From UBA2589 sp038120095 (lineage in GTDB: Bacteria > Gemmatimonadota > Gemmatimonadetes > Longimicrobiales > Gaopeijiaceae): a stretch of 64,000 nucleotides of DNA. Below, piece after piece: positions 16,439 to 24,736 of the stretch (position 1 is the stretch's first letter; the number at the start of each line of letters is the position of its first letter). A program made the translations under genes and the position numbers. Under the pieces are notes generated by a model, which saw nothing but the letters and a program-made list of their open reading frames with translations, was not told the DNA's origin and did not search any database. The stretch spans positions 1 through 64,000 of the forward strand of contig JAYOKZ010000014.1 of assembly GCA_038120095.1 (NCBI GenBank), in the 5' to 3' direction.

Positions 16439-16703
16439 TTCGCGTAGGTGACGAGGATCAGTCGGGTTTTCAACTCTTCTGGATACTATCTCTGATCAGA
16501 TACAAAAAACATAGTCGTAGTAGGGCCTGTGGATGTGTGGAATGTCCGGGACGGCGCACGCCAAATGATCATGGATTCACTGTACTTCCCCGCTGAGCAT
16601 GCATGTCGGGAAGGCTGTGGAAAATCGTGAACCGACAGGGAAGAAATTCAGGGGACAACCGACGGGGAGTGGGAAAAGAGTCGTTTTTCCACAGAATTCC
16701 ACA
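16439..16703. other. Candidate oriC: DnaA-box-like cluster between dnaN and dnaA
   Basis: Five nonamers resemble the DnaA box (TTATCCACA or its complement): TGTGGATGT (16528-16536), TGTGGAATG (16536-16544), TGTGGAAAA (16616-16624), TTTTCCACA (16685-16693) and AATTCCACA (16695-16703). An AT-rich stretch at about 16465-16515 (TTTTCAACTCTT, TCTGATCAGA, ACAAAAAAC) could be the unwinding element. Its place beside dnaA supports an origin. The boxes are imperfect, and the dnaA-rpmH gap is the alternative site. Confidence 0.6.
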
Positions 16704-18185
16704 TCAATAGTGGAAAGACCTCGGGGACTCGTTGCGGATCTCCTGAATAATTTCTTCAACGCGATGTCGGAAGTCGTCATCCGTATCCATTCGCGTGGCC
16801 ACCTTACGGATGGAATAGAGGACCGTCGAATGATCCCGCCCACCATAGATCTCCCCGATCTGCTGTAGGGGTGTCCCGAGGAGCTCGCGCACGAGGTACA
16901 TGGCTACATGCCTGGCTTCCGCGATCTTTCGTGACCGTGCCTTGGAGGGGAGGCTCTCGGGACGCACGCGCCAATGATTCGCGACGAACCGGGTGATGCG
17001 GTCCGGCGATGCAATCGGTGACCGGTCCTGCTGCTCGAGCTTTCTGAGAGAAAGGACGCGCTTCGAAAACGACAGCGTGATGTCTTCGTGCCACACCGAC
17101 GATACGGCGAGGAGCTTGAGCACCGCTCCCTCCAGCTCGCGAACCGAAGACGAGCAGGAGTGAGCGATGTAATCGATGACGTCGTCTGCAAGCACGAGCC
17201 CCTCGTCTTCCGCCTTCGAGCGAAGGATCGCCATGCGGGTCTCGTAGTCAGGGGGTCGCATATCCACGACCAATCCCCACTCGAAGCGGGAAACAAGCCG
17301 CTGCTCGAGCCCCTCCATGTCGCGGGGGGGACGATCACTTGTGACCACGATCTGACGTTGAGCGTCGTACAGTGCGTTGAACGTGTGGAAGAACTCCTCC
17401 TGGGTGCTTTCCTTGCCCTTCAGGAAGTGCACGTCATCGACCAGGAGAAGATCAATCTCACGGTACCGTGCTCGAAAACGGTCCGTTGATCCCGTCCGGA
17501 TCGCCTGAATCAATTCGTTGGTGAACTGCTCGGAGGAGACATACGCGACTCTGCGACCAGCGTCCCGGCTAAGGGAAGCATGGCCAATGGCATGCATCAG
17601 GTGAGTCTTGCCGAGGCCGACTCCTCCATAGAGGAACAGGGGGTTATAGAGTTGCCCCGGGTTGTCAGCCACCGCACGACCTGCTGCGTCAGCCAGCTGG
17701 TTGTTACCTCCGACGACGAAACGGTCGAACGTATATCGGCTGAACAGTCCGGCGCTGAGTGAAGGTTCAGGCGGTGCGTTCGATGCGCGGCTCGCCGCCG
17801 CCGTCGCTCCTGACGTGGGCGGCGGCTCGAACTCGGAGCGCGCCATACGGCGGTCGCCCGATGCAGTCGGAGGCGGAGGGAATGCATCCGAGGGGGACTG
17901 CACTCGGACGGAGGGCATCGGACTCTCCTCGGGTGCAGGTGCCGCATGAACGACCAGGTTCACCTCTCTCCCGAGTACGGCAGCAGCAGCTTCGGTGATG
18001 AAGTGCCCGTACTTGTCTTCGAGCCACTCGGCGTGAAACGGACTCGTGGCTGCCACTACGAGTTCGTTCGGCGCAACTGCGACACAGGTCGCGCCGGAAA
18101 TCCACGTATGAAATGAATGCTCCGGAATTCGTTCGCGCACCGCAGCGCACACTGCGGCCCAGACGTCCTGCGTGCTCAGCTCCAT
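16704..18185 (-). CDS. dnaA: Chromosomal replication initiator DnaA
   Basis: About 493 residues from ATG 18185. Domain I opens with STQDVWAAVCAAVRERIPEH, a Pro/Ser-rich linker follows (EESPMPSVRVQSPSDAFPPP), then the AAA+ core begins at YTFDRFVVGGNN with Walker A GGVGLGKTHL and Walker B LLLVDDVHFLKGKE, and the C-terminal box-binding domain carries EARHVAMYLVRELLG and GGRDHSTVLYS. It binds DnaA boxes and opens the origin. An in-frame extension to 18356 adds a proline- and arginine-rich stretch without domain I character and is rejected. Confidence 0.95.
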   Translation of the reverse strand: MELSTQDVWAAVCAAVRERIPEHSFHTWISGATCVAVAPNELVVAATSPFHAEWLEDKYGHFITEAAAAVLGREVNLVVHAAPAPEESPMPSVRVQSPSDAFPPPPTASGDRRMARSEFEPPPTSGATAAASRASNAPPEPSLSAGLFSRYTFDRFVVGGNNQLADAAGRAVADNPGQLYNPLFLYGGVGLGKTHLMHAIGHASLSRDAGRRVAYVSSEQFTNELIQAIRTGSTDRFRARYREIDLLLVDDVHFLKGKESTQEEFFHTFNALYDAQRQIVVTSDRPPRDMEGLEQRLVSRFEWGLVVDMRPPDYETRMAILRSKAEDEGLVLADDVIDYIAHSCSSSVRELEGAVLKLLAVSSVWHEDITLSFSKRVLSLRKLEQQDRSPIASPDRITRFVANHWRVRPESLPSKARSRKIAEARHVAMYLVRELLGTPLQQIGEIYGGRDHSTVLYSIRKVATRMDTDDDFRHRVEEIIQEIRNESPRSFHY

Positions 18186-18395
18186 GCTGGTGAACCTTCG
18201 CCCGAGCCGACGTCCCGGCGACGATGGCCGGAAGTCGAAGATGAGGGGAGGTGTCGCGGCATTTGGGCGCGTGTTGGTGAGCAGCAGTGGAGGGGTCGAA
18301 GACCCTCGATTTTCGCGAGGGGCGTCGAAGCTACAGAGGCCCTCCAAAAATGTCAAAATGCCCGAAAAGGCCCCGAATCAAAGGGTTTTAGCGCC

Positions 18396-18404
18396 TTTTC
18401 CACA
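18396..18404. promoter_or_regulatory. DnaA-box-like site upstream of dnaA
   Basis: TTTTCCACA matches the variant box found in the dnaN-dnaA gap. It lies between the divergent dnaA and rpmH-rnpA transcription units and could serve DnaA autoregulation. Confidence 0.45.
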
Positions 18405-18413
18405 GACCCGCCG

Positions 18414-18443
18414 TTGACCACGCCGGGCGCGCAGAACTATCTT
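18414..18443 (+). promoter_or_regulatory. Possible sigma70-type promoter of rpmH-rnpA
   Basis: TTGACC (18414-18419) and TATCTT (18438-18443) are separated by 18 bases and lie 30 bases upstream of the rnpA start. Only the spacing and hexamers support this. Confidence 0.4.
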
Positions 18444-18473
18444 TCCAAGCTCGACTCTAAACGCAGTGCAACC

Positions 18474-19022
18474 ATGAATTGGGCTGGCAGGAATGAAGCC
18501 GACATACAAGCCGCGCAACCGCAAGCGGGTGAACAAGCACGGGTTCCGGGCCCGGATGAAGACGGCCGGCGGTCGCAAGACGCTCAACCGCCGTCGCAAG
18601 CGCGGCCGTTCGCAGCTGGTCGTTCAGACCGGAGGCAAGTAGGGTCCGCTGGTCGGGTCCGGGCCGAAGCGTTTCCGAGGAGTGCTCGGATACGGCTCGG
18701 GTCAGAGATTCGCGCCCTTCTGGAGCGGGGGAAGCGTGAGAGGACGAAGCACCTGGACGTCTTCTTTGCTGCTTCTCCCGTTTTGTTTTCTCGGCTCGGG
18801 GTGATCGTGCCGAAGCACGGCCATGAAATCGTAGAGCGAAATCGGGTGAAGCGAAGACTCAGGGAAATCGGCCGTCGAAGAGGGCTTCGCGTGCTGGATG
18901 CGGAGGCTGGCCCGACGGACCTCTTGCTGCGGGCTCGACCGGGTGCGTATGGAGTGAAGCACTCGGTGTTGGAGGAAGAGCTGATGACAGCTGTGGAGGC
19001 GTGGTGTTGCAGAAGGCTCTGA
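18474..19022 (+). CDS. rnpA: Ribonuclease P protein component, N-terminally extended, overlapping rpmH
   Basis: The conserved RnpA part spans about 116 residues at the C-terminus: FPRSARIRLGSEIRALLERG, then LGVIVPKH and the RNA-binding RNRVKRRLREIGRR. No ATG, GTG or TTG occurs in this frame between the rpmH stop (18642) and this domain; the nearest start is ATG 18474, upstream of rpmH. The frame stays open through the whole of rpmH, giving a product of about 182 residues with a Gln/Ala/Arg-rich extension (PQAGEQARVPGPDEDGRRSQ). This is the nested layout described for Thermus. A non-canonical start nearer the domain is the alternative. The protein helps RNase P RNA bind pre-tRNA. It overlaps yidD by 22 bases. 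Confidence 0.85.
   Translation: MNWAGRNEADIQAAQPQAGEQARVPGPDEDGRRSQDAQPPSQARPFAAGRSDRRQVGSAGRVRAEAFPRSARIRLGSEIRALLERGKRERTKHLDVFFAASPVLFSRLGVIVPKHGHEIVERNRVKRRLREIGRRRGLRVLDAEAGPTDLLLRARPGAYGVKHSVLEEELMTAVEAWCCRRL
18493..18642 (+). CDS. rpmH: 50S ribosomal protein L34
   Basis: 49 residues beginning MKPTYKPRNRKRVNKHGFRA and continuing RMKTAGGRKTLNRRRKRGRS. The K-x-T-Y-x-P start, H-G-F-R-A-R-M core and basic tail are diagnostic of L34. AGGA lies immediately before the ATG. The gene is wholly contained in the rnpA reading frame, offset by one base, with its start 19 bases after the rnpA ATG. It is a small structural protein of the large ribosomal subunit. Confidence 0.95.
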   Translation: MKPTYKPRNRKRVNKHGFRARMKTAGGRKTLNRRRKRGRSQLVVQTGGK

Positions 19023-19291
19023 TCGGGATGGTTCGATTCTACCAGCGGGCTGTCTCGCCCTGGACGCCTCCGTCGTGCCGGTTCATGCCGACGTGTTCGT
19101 CGTATGCGACCGAGGCGCTCGAGCGGCACGGCGCGTTTCGTGGGAGCTGGCTCGCGCTGCGGCGGATCGGCCGCTGCCATCCGTTCGGGGGCAACGGATT
19201 TGATCCAGTCCCGGCGCCCCGAGTCCATGAACGAGGGCCACGTGCAGATCGAGCGGAGAGTGGGCATGCCGCGGGCCTGACAAGCCGATGA
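19001..19291 (+). CDS. yidD: Membrane protein insertion efficiency factor YidD
   Basis: 96 residues from GTG 19001 (a second GTG at 19004 has better spacing to GGAGG). The YidD core is clear: GMVRFYQRAVSPWTPPSCRF, MPTCSSYATEALERHGAF and RIGRCHPFGGNGFDPVP, with its three conserved cysteines. A charged tail follows (HERGPRADRAESGHAAG). The amphipathic protein associates with the inner membrane and assists YidC and Sec insertion. It overlaps rnpA upstream and yidC downstream (ATGA). Confidence 0.93.
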   Translation: MVLQKALIGMVRFYQRAVSPWTPPSCRFMPTCSSYATEALERHGAFRGSWLALRRIGRCHPFGGNGFDPVPAPRVHERGPRADRAESGHAAGLTSR

Positions 19292-21021
19292 AGACAGAGG
19301 GGCGTTTCCTTCTCGCCGTGTTCCTCATGCTCGCCGTTCTGGTGGGTACCAACCGACTGTTTCCGCCGCCGGTGGTCGAGGAAGGTGGCGCGTTGGCTGA
19401 TTCGGCTGCGGCGGCGAGGCCGGGAGCGGCTTCCGGCTCGGTGCAGGATGGGGTTTCGACGGCTGCGGCTGGCGATGGTTCGGCCACTGTGGCAGGGCTC
19501 TCCCTTCAGGATGGTGCGGCAAGCCCGGGGGAGGCGGAGGAAGGCCCGGCGGTCATGGATGTTGTCGTCGAGGGCCCGCTCTATCGGTACACGTTCACGA
19601 CGCTGGGTGCTCGTCTCACGTCGGCGCAGCTGGTGGGGTTCGAAGCGATCAACCGTGGAGGTCCGGTCGAGCTCGTCCCGGATGGCGTGACGCCTTATCT
19701 GGGAAGCAAGGTGGTGCTGGGTCAGGACACGGTGGATTTGTCGGGAATGGCGTTTCGTGTGGAACCGTCCGGCGGGCTCCAGCTGAGCGCCGGGGATGAT
19801 CCGGTGTCGCTCGGTTTCGTGTACGAGCACCCGACGAGCGATTTCGCACTCCGTGTATCGTACGCGTTCGATCCTGACGAATACACGGTGGGGGTCAGTG
19901 GTACGCTCGAAGGGATTGACCGAGCGCTGCTCGTAACGGATCTGGGCGAGGGCTTGGCGTATGCCGAGACGGATTCGGTTCTTGAGCAGCGCTCGATGGC
20001 GTACGTCTACAACCATCTGCAGGATGGGATTCGGTCCACGAACCTGGACAAGGCCGACCCGATGGTGGTGGAAGGGCCGCTCGTGTGGGCCGCGTTTCGC
20101 AGCAAGTTCTTCGTGACCGCGGTTCTGTCCGGTGCGTCGGACGACATGGTCGATGACGCCGGGTACATGGGTGGGCTGCTCGTGAGGCCTGCAGAGCTGC
20201 CCGAGCGGATTCGAGTCGGGACGGCGCGGACCGTGTCAGCCGGAGAGACCTATTCGTACCGCCTCTTCATGGGTCCCCAGCAGTACGCGCTGCTGTCGTC
20301 CCTAGGGGATGGCATGGAAGAAGTGAACCCCTACGGTTGGCGCTTTTTCCGACCCATCATTCGGCCCTTCGTGTCGATCATCATGTCCGTGCTGACCTTC
20401 CTCCACGATCAATTGGCTCTGGGCTACGGCTGGGTCCTGATCGTGTTCGGGGTCATGATGCGTGTGGTTCTGTTTCCCCTGAATCACAAGGCAATGAAGG
20501 CGCAGCTCCGCAACATGGCGGTGCAACCCCTGGTGAAGCAGATCCAGGACAGGCACAAGGACAACCCGGAGAAGCTTCAGAAGGAGATGATGAAGCTCTA
20601 CAAGGAACACGGGTTCAATCCGTTGGCCGGCTGCCTCCCCATGCTGCTGCCGTGGCCTGTTCTGATTGCATTGTTCTTCGTGTTCCAGAACACGATCGAG
20701 CTGCGCGGAGTCCCGTTCCTCTGGCTCCCCGACCTCTCCGCGAAGGATCCGTTCTACGTCCTTCCGGTGCTCCTCGCTGCGTCGATGTTCCTGATGCAGT
20801 GGATCAGCCTGCGGTCGATCGACAGTGACAATCCGCAGATGAAGATGATGATGTACATCATGCCGCCCATGATGCTCTTCATTTTCATGAACCTCGCGAG
20901 CGGTCTGAATCTCTACTATGCCACGGCCAACATCGCGACTCTGCCGCAGCAGATCTGGATCGCCCGTGAGCGGACCCGCATGAAGCAGGGGCCAGCGCTC
21001 ACCCTGAGCGACAGCGACTAG
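19288..21021 (+). CDS. yidC: Membrane protein insertase YidC
   Basis: 577 residues. An N-terminal anchor (FLLAVFLMLAVLVGTNRLFP) is followed by an Ala/Gly/Ser-rich linker, the periplasmic beta-rich domain (about 85-340) and the C-terminal insertase core from about 355 with QLALGYGWVLIVFGVMMRVV, the cytoplasmic hairpin (MAVQPLVKQIQDRHKDNPEK) and GCLPMLLPWPVLIALFFVFQ. It inserts inner-membrane proteins. The domain layout is of the Gram-negative type. It overlaps yidD by ATGA. Confidence 0.96.
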   Translation: MKTEGRFLLAVFLMLAVLVGTNRLFPPPVVEEGGALADSAAAARPGAASGSVQDGVSTAAAGDGSATVAGLSLQDGAASPGEAEEGPAVMDVVVEGPLYRYTFTTLGARLTSAQLVGFEAINRGGPVELVPDGVTPYLGSKVVLGQDTVDLSGMAFRVEPSGGLQLSAGDDPVSLGFVYEHPTSDFALRVSYAFDPDEYTVGVSGTLEGIDRALLVTDLGEGLAYAETDSVLEQRSMAYVYNHLQDGIRSTNLDKADPMVVEGPLVWAAFRSKFFVTAVLSGASDDMVDDAGYMGGLLVRPAELPERIRVGTARTVSAGETYSYRLFMGPQQYALLSSLGDGMEEVNPYGWRFFRPIIRPFVSIIMSVLTFLHDQLALGYGWVLIVFGVMMRVVLFPLNHKAMKAQLRNMAVQPLVKQIQDRHKDNPEKLQKEMMKLYKEHGFNPLAGCLPMLLPWPVLIALFFVFQNTIELRGVPFLWLPDLSAKDPFYVLPVLLAASMFLMQWISLRSIDSDNPQMKMMMYIMPPMMLFIFMNLASGLNLYYATANIATLPQQIWIARERTRMKQGPALTLSDSD

Positions 21022-21047
21022 GCTGCGGGTCGGGCACGGGCGCGCGG

Positions 21048-22436
21048 TTGAGCACCGAAGTCGACACGATCGTTGCGCTGTCGACGCCTGCGGGGGTCGG
21101 AGCTCTTGCGACGGTCCGTCTGAGTGGTAGCAACGCCGGTGGCGTGCTTTCAGCGTTACTGATTCGGGGGTCAGAGTGTCCGCGCGTGAGAACACCGGCT
21201 CTTCGTCGGCTGACCGATCCGGACTCGGGGGGCGTCATAGACGAGGCTGTCGTGACGTGGTTCGAGGGGCCGGCGAGCTACACCGGGGAAGATATGGTCG
21301 AGATCTCGTGCCATGGCGGATGGCTGATTCCCGAGATGCTGGTCGACGCATGCGAGAGAGGAGGTGCACGGCGGGCCGAGCCCGGGGAATTCACTCGCCG
21401 GGCCTATCTGCACGGGAAACTCGACCTCGTGCAGGCGGAGGCGGTAGGCGACTTGATCCACGCGCGGAGCAGGGCACTGCATCGGGCGGCGGTGGTCCAG
21501 ATGGATCGTGGGCTCTCGCGCAGAGTGTCGTCTCTGCGCGAGCGCCTGGTGCGTCTCGAAGCGTTGCTCGCTCATCATGTCGACTTTCCCGAAGAGGACG
21601 AGCCACCGGTGGCGATCTCCTCGGTAATTGCGGAAACGGATGTGTTCATGGCGTCCGTCGATGCGATGCTCGCCACGGCCCCGGAGGGAGAACTGCTGCG
21701 TGAAGGCGCACTGGCCGTCTTTGCAGGCCGTCCGAACGCGGGGAAATCATCGTTGTACAACGCGCTGCTCGGAGAGGAACGCGCGATCGTCACGGATGAG
21801 CCGGGAACCACTCGGGATGCCCTGGAAGCGGTGGTGCAGGTGGGGGGATTCCCGTTTCGCCTGGTCGACACGGCAGGTCTTCGGCGTCCGGCTGGCCGTA
21901 TCGAGGAGTTGGGCATCGAGATCGCCCACGGGTTCATCGAACGGGCGGATGTGGTGCTGTACTGCATCCCGGCTGACGAGGATGCAAGTGACGAGGACGT
22001 CAGTTTCGTGATGGACAGGGTGTCGTGTCCGTTCGTGCTGGTTCGGACCAAGGCGGATCTGGCGCAGGGCGAGGAGCTGAGACAGGACGATCGTCTTGCG
22101 ACGGTGTCTCGATGCGTGGGTTCGGTGAGCGTGTCCGTAGAGAGTGGAGGGGGGCTGGACCGGTTGAAGGGACTGCTTCCTGAGCTCGTGTATCGACATA
22201 TCGTCACGGCGGCGGCGGATGTGCCGGTTCTCACGAGGGCGCGCCAGTCCGATGCCCTGCGCTTGGCGAGGGCCGAGGTCACTGCGTTCCGTGAGGGGTT
22301 GGCGTCAGGTCTGCCTGCGGAGATCGCGTCCACACATCTGCGGTCTGCAGAGTCTGCGCTCGAAGATCTGCTCGGCACGGTCTCGGTGGACGACGTTCTC
22401 GATGCGGTGTTTCGAGAATTCTGTATTGGGAAATGA
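21048..22436 (+). CDS. mnmE: tRNA uridine-5-carboxymethylaminomethyl modification GTPase
   Basis: 462 residues from TTG 21048. The N-terminal formyl-folate domain opens with DTIVALSTPAGVGALATVRL and YTGEDMVEISCHGG. The inserted G domain shows GRPNAGKSSLYNALLGEERA (G1), the G2 loop around TTRD, and VDTAGLRRP (G3). The C-terminus is FCIGK, whose Cys is the conserved functional residue. With MnmG it modifies wobble U34 of tRNAs. No jag/khpB gene lies between yidC and mnmE. ATGA overlap with the acylphosphatase gene. Confidence 0.95.
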   Translation: MSTEVDTIVALSTPAGVGALATVRLSGSNAGGVLSALLIRGSECPRVRTPALRRLTDPDSGGVIDEAVVTWFEGPASYTGEDMVEISCHGGWLIPEMLVDACERGGARRAEPGEFTRRAYLHGKLDLVQAEAVGDLIHARSRALHRAAVVQMDRGLSRRVSSLRERLVRLEALLAHHVDFPEEDEPPVAISSVIAETDVFMASVDAMLATAPEGELLREGALAVFAGRPNAGKSSLYNALLGEERAIVTDEPGTTRDALEAVVQVGGFPFRLVDTAGLRRPAGRIEELGIEIAHGFIERADVVLYCIPADEDASDEDVSFVMDRVSCPFVLVRTKADLAQGEELRQDDRLATVSRCVGSVSVSVESGGGLDRLKGLLPELVYRHIVTAAADVPVLTRARQSDALRLARAEVTAFREGLASGLPAEIASTHLRSAESALEDLLGTVSVDDVLDAVFREFCIGK

Positions 22437-22723
22437 TGATGTCCAACTCAGCCCGGGTGCACGCAGGATTTCGGATTGATGGACGTGTGCAGGGCGTAGG
22501 CTTCCGACGCTGGACGGCCCGGCGGGCTGGGGCTTACGGTCTTGCGGGTACGGTGCGAAATCGAGCGGACGGGTCGGTAGAGGTGATGGTCGTGGGTGAT
22601 TCAGATGAGGTCAGATGCTTCTTGTCGGAGTTGAAGGACGGTCCGCGGTTCGCGAAGGTGGATGGAATCGTGAAGGTTCCGTGCACGCTGCCGCTCGACG
22701 CGAGCGGTTTCGTGATCCTGTGA
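22433..22723 (+). CDS. acyP: Acylphosphatase
   Basis: 96 residues with both diagnostic motifs: GRVQGVGFRRW (phosphate loop with catalytic Arg) and GTVRNRADGSVEVMV (catalytic Asn). It hydrolyses the carboxyl-phosphate bond of acyl phosphates. Three consecutive Met codons at 22433, 22436 and 22439 leave the exact start open. The gene is inserted between mnmE and mnmG and overlaps the mnmE stop. Confidence 0.93.
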   Translation: MMMSNSARVHAGFRIDGRVQGVGFRRWTARRAGAYGLAGTVRNRADGSVEVMVVGDSDEVRCFLSELKDGPRFAKVDGIVKVPCTLPLDASGFVIL

Positions 22724-22733
22724 GCGGGGAGGG

Positions 22734-24611
22734 GTGATGCGGGCCAGATACGATGTCCTGGTCGTCGGGGGAGGGCATGCGGGAGTGGAAGCGGCGGCGG
22801 CCGCTGCTCGGGCCGGCGTGAACACGATCCTGATTTCGCCCGACCTGTCGAGAATCGGTCAGATGAGCTGCAATCCGGCGATCGGGGGTGTGGCGAAGGG
22901 TGTGGTGGCACGAGAGGTAGACGCTCTCGGTGGTGTGATGGGCCAGGCCACGGACGCATCAAGGATTCAGTTTCGCATGCTGAACCGCTCGAAGGGCCCG
23001 GCCGTCTGGGGGCCACGGGCGCAGTGTGATCGATCGATGTATCCGGTCGCCGTTCGGCGTGTGCTCGACGGGCTGCCGTCTCTTCACCTCTTTCAGGAGA
23101 TGGTCGCTGATCTGCTGGTGGATCGTGGGCGGGTCGTGGGTGTTCGTACGCGTGGGGGTCTCGAGTTTCACAGCGAGTGTGTCGTGATCACCACGGGAAC
23201 GTTCCTGCGTGGACGGATCCACGTGGGGGGTGAACCGGGAGTCGAGGCGGGGAGAGATGGGGAGGCTCCGTCCGTGGAGCTTGCGAGGGGCCTCGAGGGC
23301 CTGGGGCTTCAGGTTGCGCGTTTCAAGACGGGAACCCCTCCGCGCGTGGATGGACGGTCGGTCGACTTCAGCAGGACCGAGCGTCAGGATGGCGACGACT
23401 CCGTGTACAGGTTCGCGGCTTATGCGCAAGAACGGATCCCGGATCAGCTTCCGTGCTGGATTACGTACAGTGGTGATGCGCTCAAGGAGGTCGTCACCGA
23501 GAACCTTCAGCGCAGCGCGCTATATGGCGGTGAGATCGCCGGCAGGGGGCCACGGTATTGTCCGTCCATCGAGGACAAGATCGTCCGATTTCCTGATGCG
23601 CCGAGACACCAGGTCTTTCTCGAGCCGGAGGGCTTGAATACGACCGAGCTCTACGTGAACGGTATGTCGACCTCGCTCCCCGCGGACGTTCAGCTCCAGT
23701 TTCTTCGCACGATCCCGGGGCTCGAAGAAGTCGTCATGACCAAAGTTGGTTATGCCATCGAGTACGATTATTTCCCGCCGCACCAGCTGAATCACTCACT
23801 GGAATTGCGGGCGCACCCCGGCCTTTTTCTGGCGGGGCAGATCAATGGTACGACGGGATATGAAGAGGCTGCAGGGCAGGGGATCGTTGCTGGCATGAAT
23901 GCCGCGCTTCGCGCGAGGGGTGAGGACGCATTCGTTCTGGAGCGTGATCAGGCGTACATCGGGGTGCTGATCGATGATCTCGTGACGAGAGGGGTCGACG
24001 AGCCTTATCGGCTCTTCACCTCACGAGCAGAGTTCCGCCTGCTGCTTCGTCAGGACAATGCACCGAGACGTCTCGGCATGTTGGCCCGCGATCGGGGGTT
24101 CCTGACCGGCGCGCAGGATGAGGCACTGAGCCGGCGAATCGCCGAGGAGGACCGGATCCTCGTATGGTTCGGAGAAACCTCGGTCGGACCGGCCGAGGTT
24201 CAGTCGATGCTCATGGACGTAGGTTCGAGCCCGATCCAGCAGAAGATGCGGGCGGTGGACCTGCTCAAGCGGCCTGGAGTCAGCGCGCGCTCCCTCGTCA
24301 GCCTTGCGGACGAGCCTCCAAGCGGGGAATTGGCGGACGAGATCCTCGCGGCGGTGGAGGTAGAGCTGAAGTATGCTGGATATGTTGAGCGCGAGCGGGC
24401 GCGAGCGATGAAGCTGAGGAGCCAGGCTGCTTTTCTGCTCGATCCGGAGCTCCCCTACATGGAATTCGTCACGGTGTCATGGGAGGCGAGGGAGAAGCTG
24501 AGTGTCGTGCGCCCGGGGTCGCTTGCTCAGGCGGGCAGGATCCCGGGGGTTTCCCCTGCTGATTTGCAGAACCTCATGCTCGAGGTCAGGAAGCTTCGGG
24601 CGACCCTGTAA
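22734..24611 (+). CDS. mnmG: tRNA uridine-5-carboxymethylaminomethyl modification enzyme MnmG
   Basis: About 625 residues (GTG 22734 or ATG 22737, after GGGGAGGG). FAD-binding VVGGGHAGVEAAAAAARAG, then QMSCNPAIGGVAKG, TGTFLRGRIHVGG and ARFKTGTPPRVD are all MnmG signatures; the catalytic Cys region and the C-terminal helical domain (PGSLAQAGRIPGVSPADLQN) are present. It uses FAD, NADH and methylene-folate with MnmE. The usual downstream gene rsmG is absent; parS sites follow instead. Confidence 0.96.
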   Translation: MMRARYDVLVVGGGHAGVEAAAAAARAGVNTILISPDLSRIGQMSCNPAIGGVAKGVVAREVDALGGVMGQATDASRIQFRMLNRSKGPAVWGPRAQCDRSMYPVAVRRVLDGLPSLHLFQEMVADLLVDRGRVVGVRTRGGLEFHSECVVITTGTFLRGRIHVGGEPGVEAGRDGEAPSVELARGLEGLGLQVARFKTGTPPRVDGRSVDFSRTERQDGDDSVYRFAAYAQERIPDQLPCWITYSGDALKEVVTENLQRSALYGGEIAGRGPRYCPSIEDKIVRFPDAPRHQVFLEPEGLNTTELYVNGMSTSLPADVQLQFLRTIPGLEEVVMTKVGYAIEYDYFPPHQLNHSLELRAHPGLFLAGQINGTTGYEEAAGQGIVAGMNAALRARGEDAFVLERDQAYIGVLIDDLVTRGVDEPYRLFTSRAEFRLLLRQDNAPRRLGMLARDRGFLTGAQDEALSRRIAEEDRILVWFGETSVGPAEVQSMLMDVGSSPIQQKMRAVDLLKRPGVSARSLVSLADEPPSGELADEILAAVEVELKYAGYVERERARAMKLRSQAAFLLDPELPYMEFVTVSWEAREKLSVVRPGSLAQAGRIPGVSPADLQNLMLEVRKLRATL

Positions 24612-24658
24612 GCGACCCCGTCGATCTCGGACGTGCCCCGTCCCTGCGAGCGGCACCT

Positions 24659-24674
24659 CGTTTCACGTGAAACA
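24659..24674. promoter_or_regulatory. parS centromere site 1
   Basis: CGTTTCACGTGAAACA matches the parS consensus TGTTTCACGTGAAACA in 15 of 16 positions, and 14 of 16 bases form a palindrome. It lies 48 bases after mnmG and about 0.7 kb before parA. Confidence 0.93.
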
Positions 24675-24715
24675 CGACCTGCTGTGGCGTGCCGGTATAC
24701 CTCTACCGTCTGTTG

Positions 24716-24731
24716 TGTTTCACGTGAAACA
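24716..24731. promoter_or_regulatory. parS centromere site 2
   Basis: TGTTTCACGTGAAACA is a perfect 16-base palindrome identical to the bacterial parS consensus. It lies 57 bases (start to start) from site 1 and five bases before the stop of the convergent lipoprotein gene. Confidence 0.96.
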
Positions 24732-24736
24732 GACCC

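Noticed and set aside
18186..18356. N-terminal extension of dnaA
   Set aside because: The added 57 residues are Pro/Arg-rich and precede the true domain I; ATG 18185 fits homologues.
20302..21195. Minus-strand frame of 297 codons opposite yidC
   Set aside because: His/Arg-rich shadow of the YidC coding sequence.
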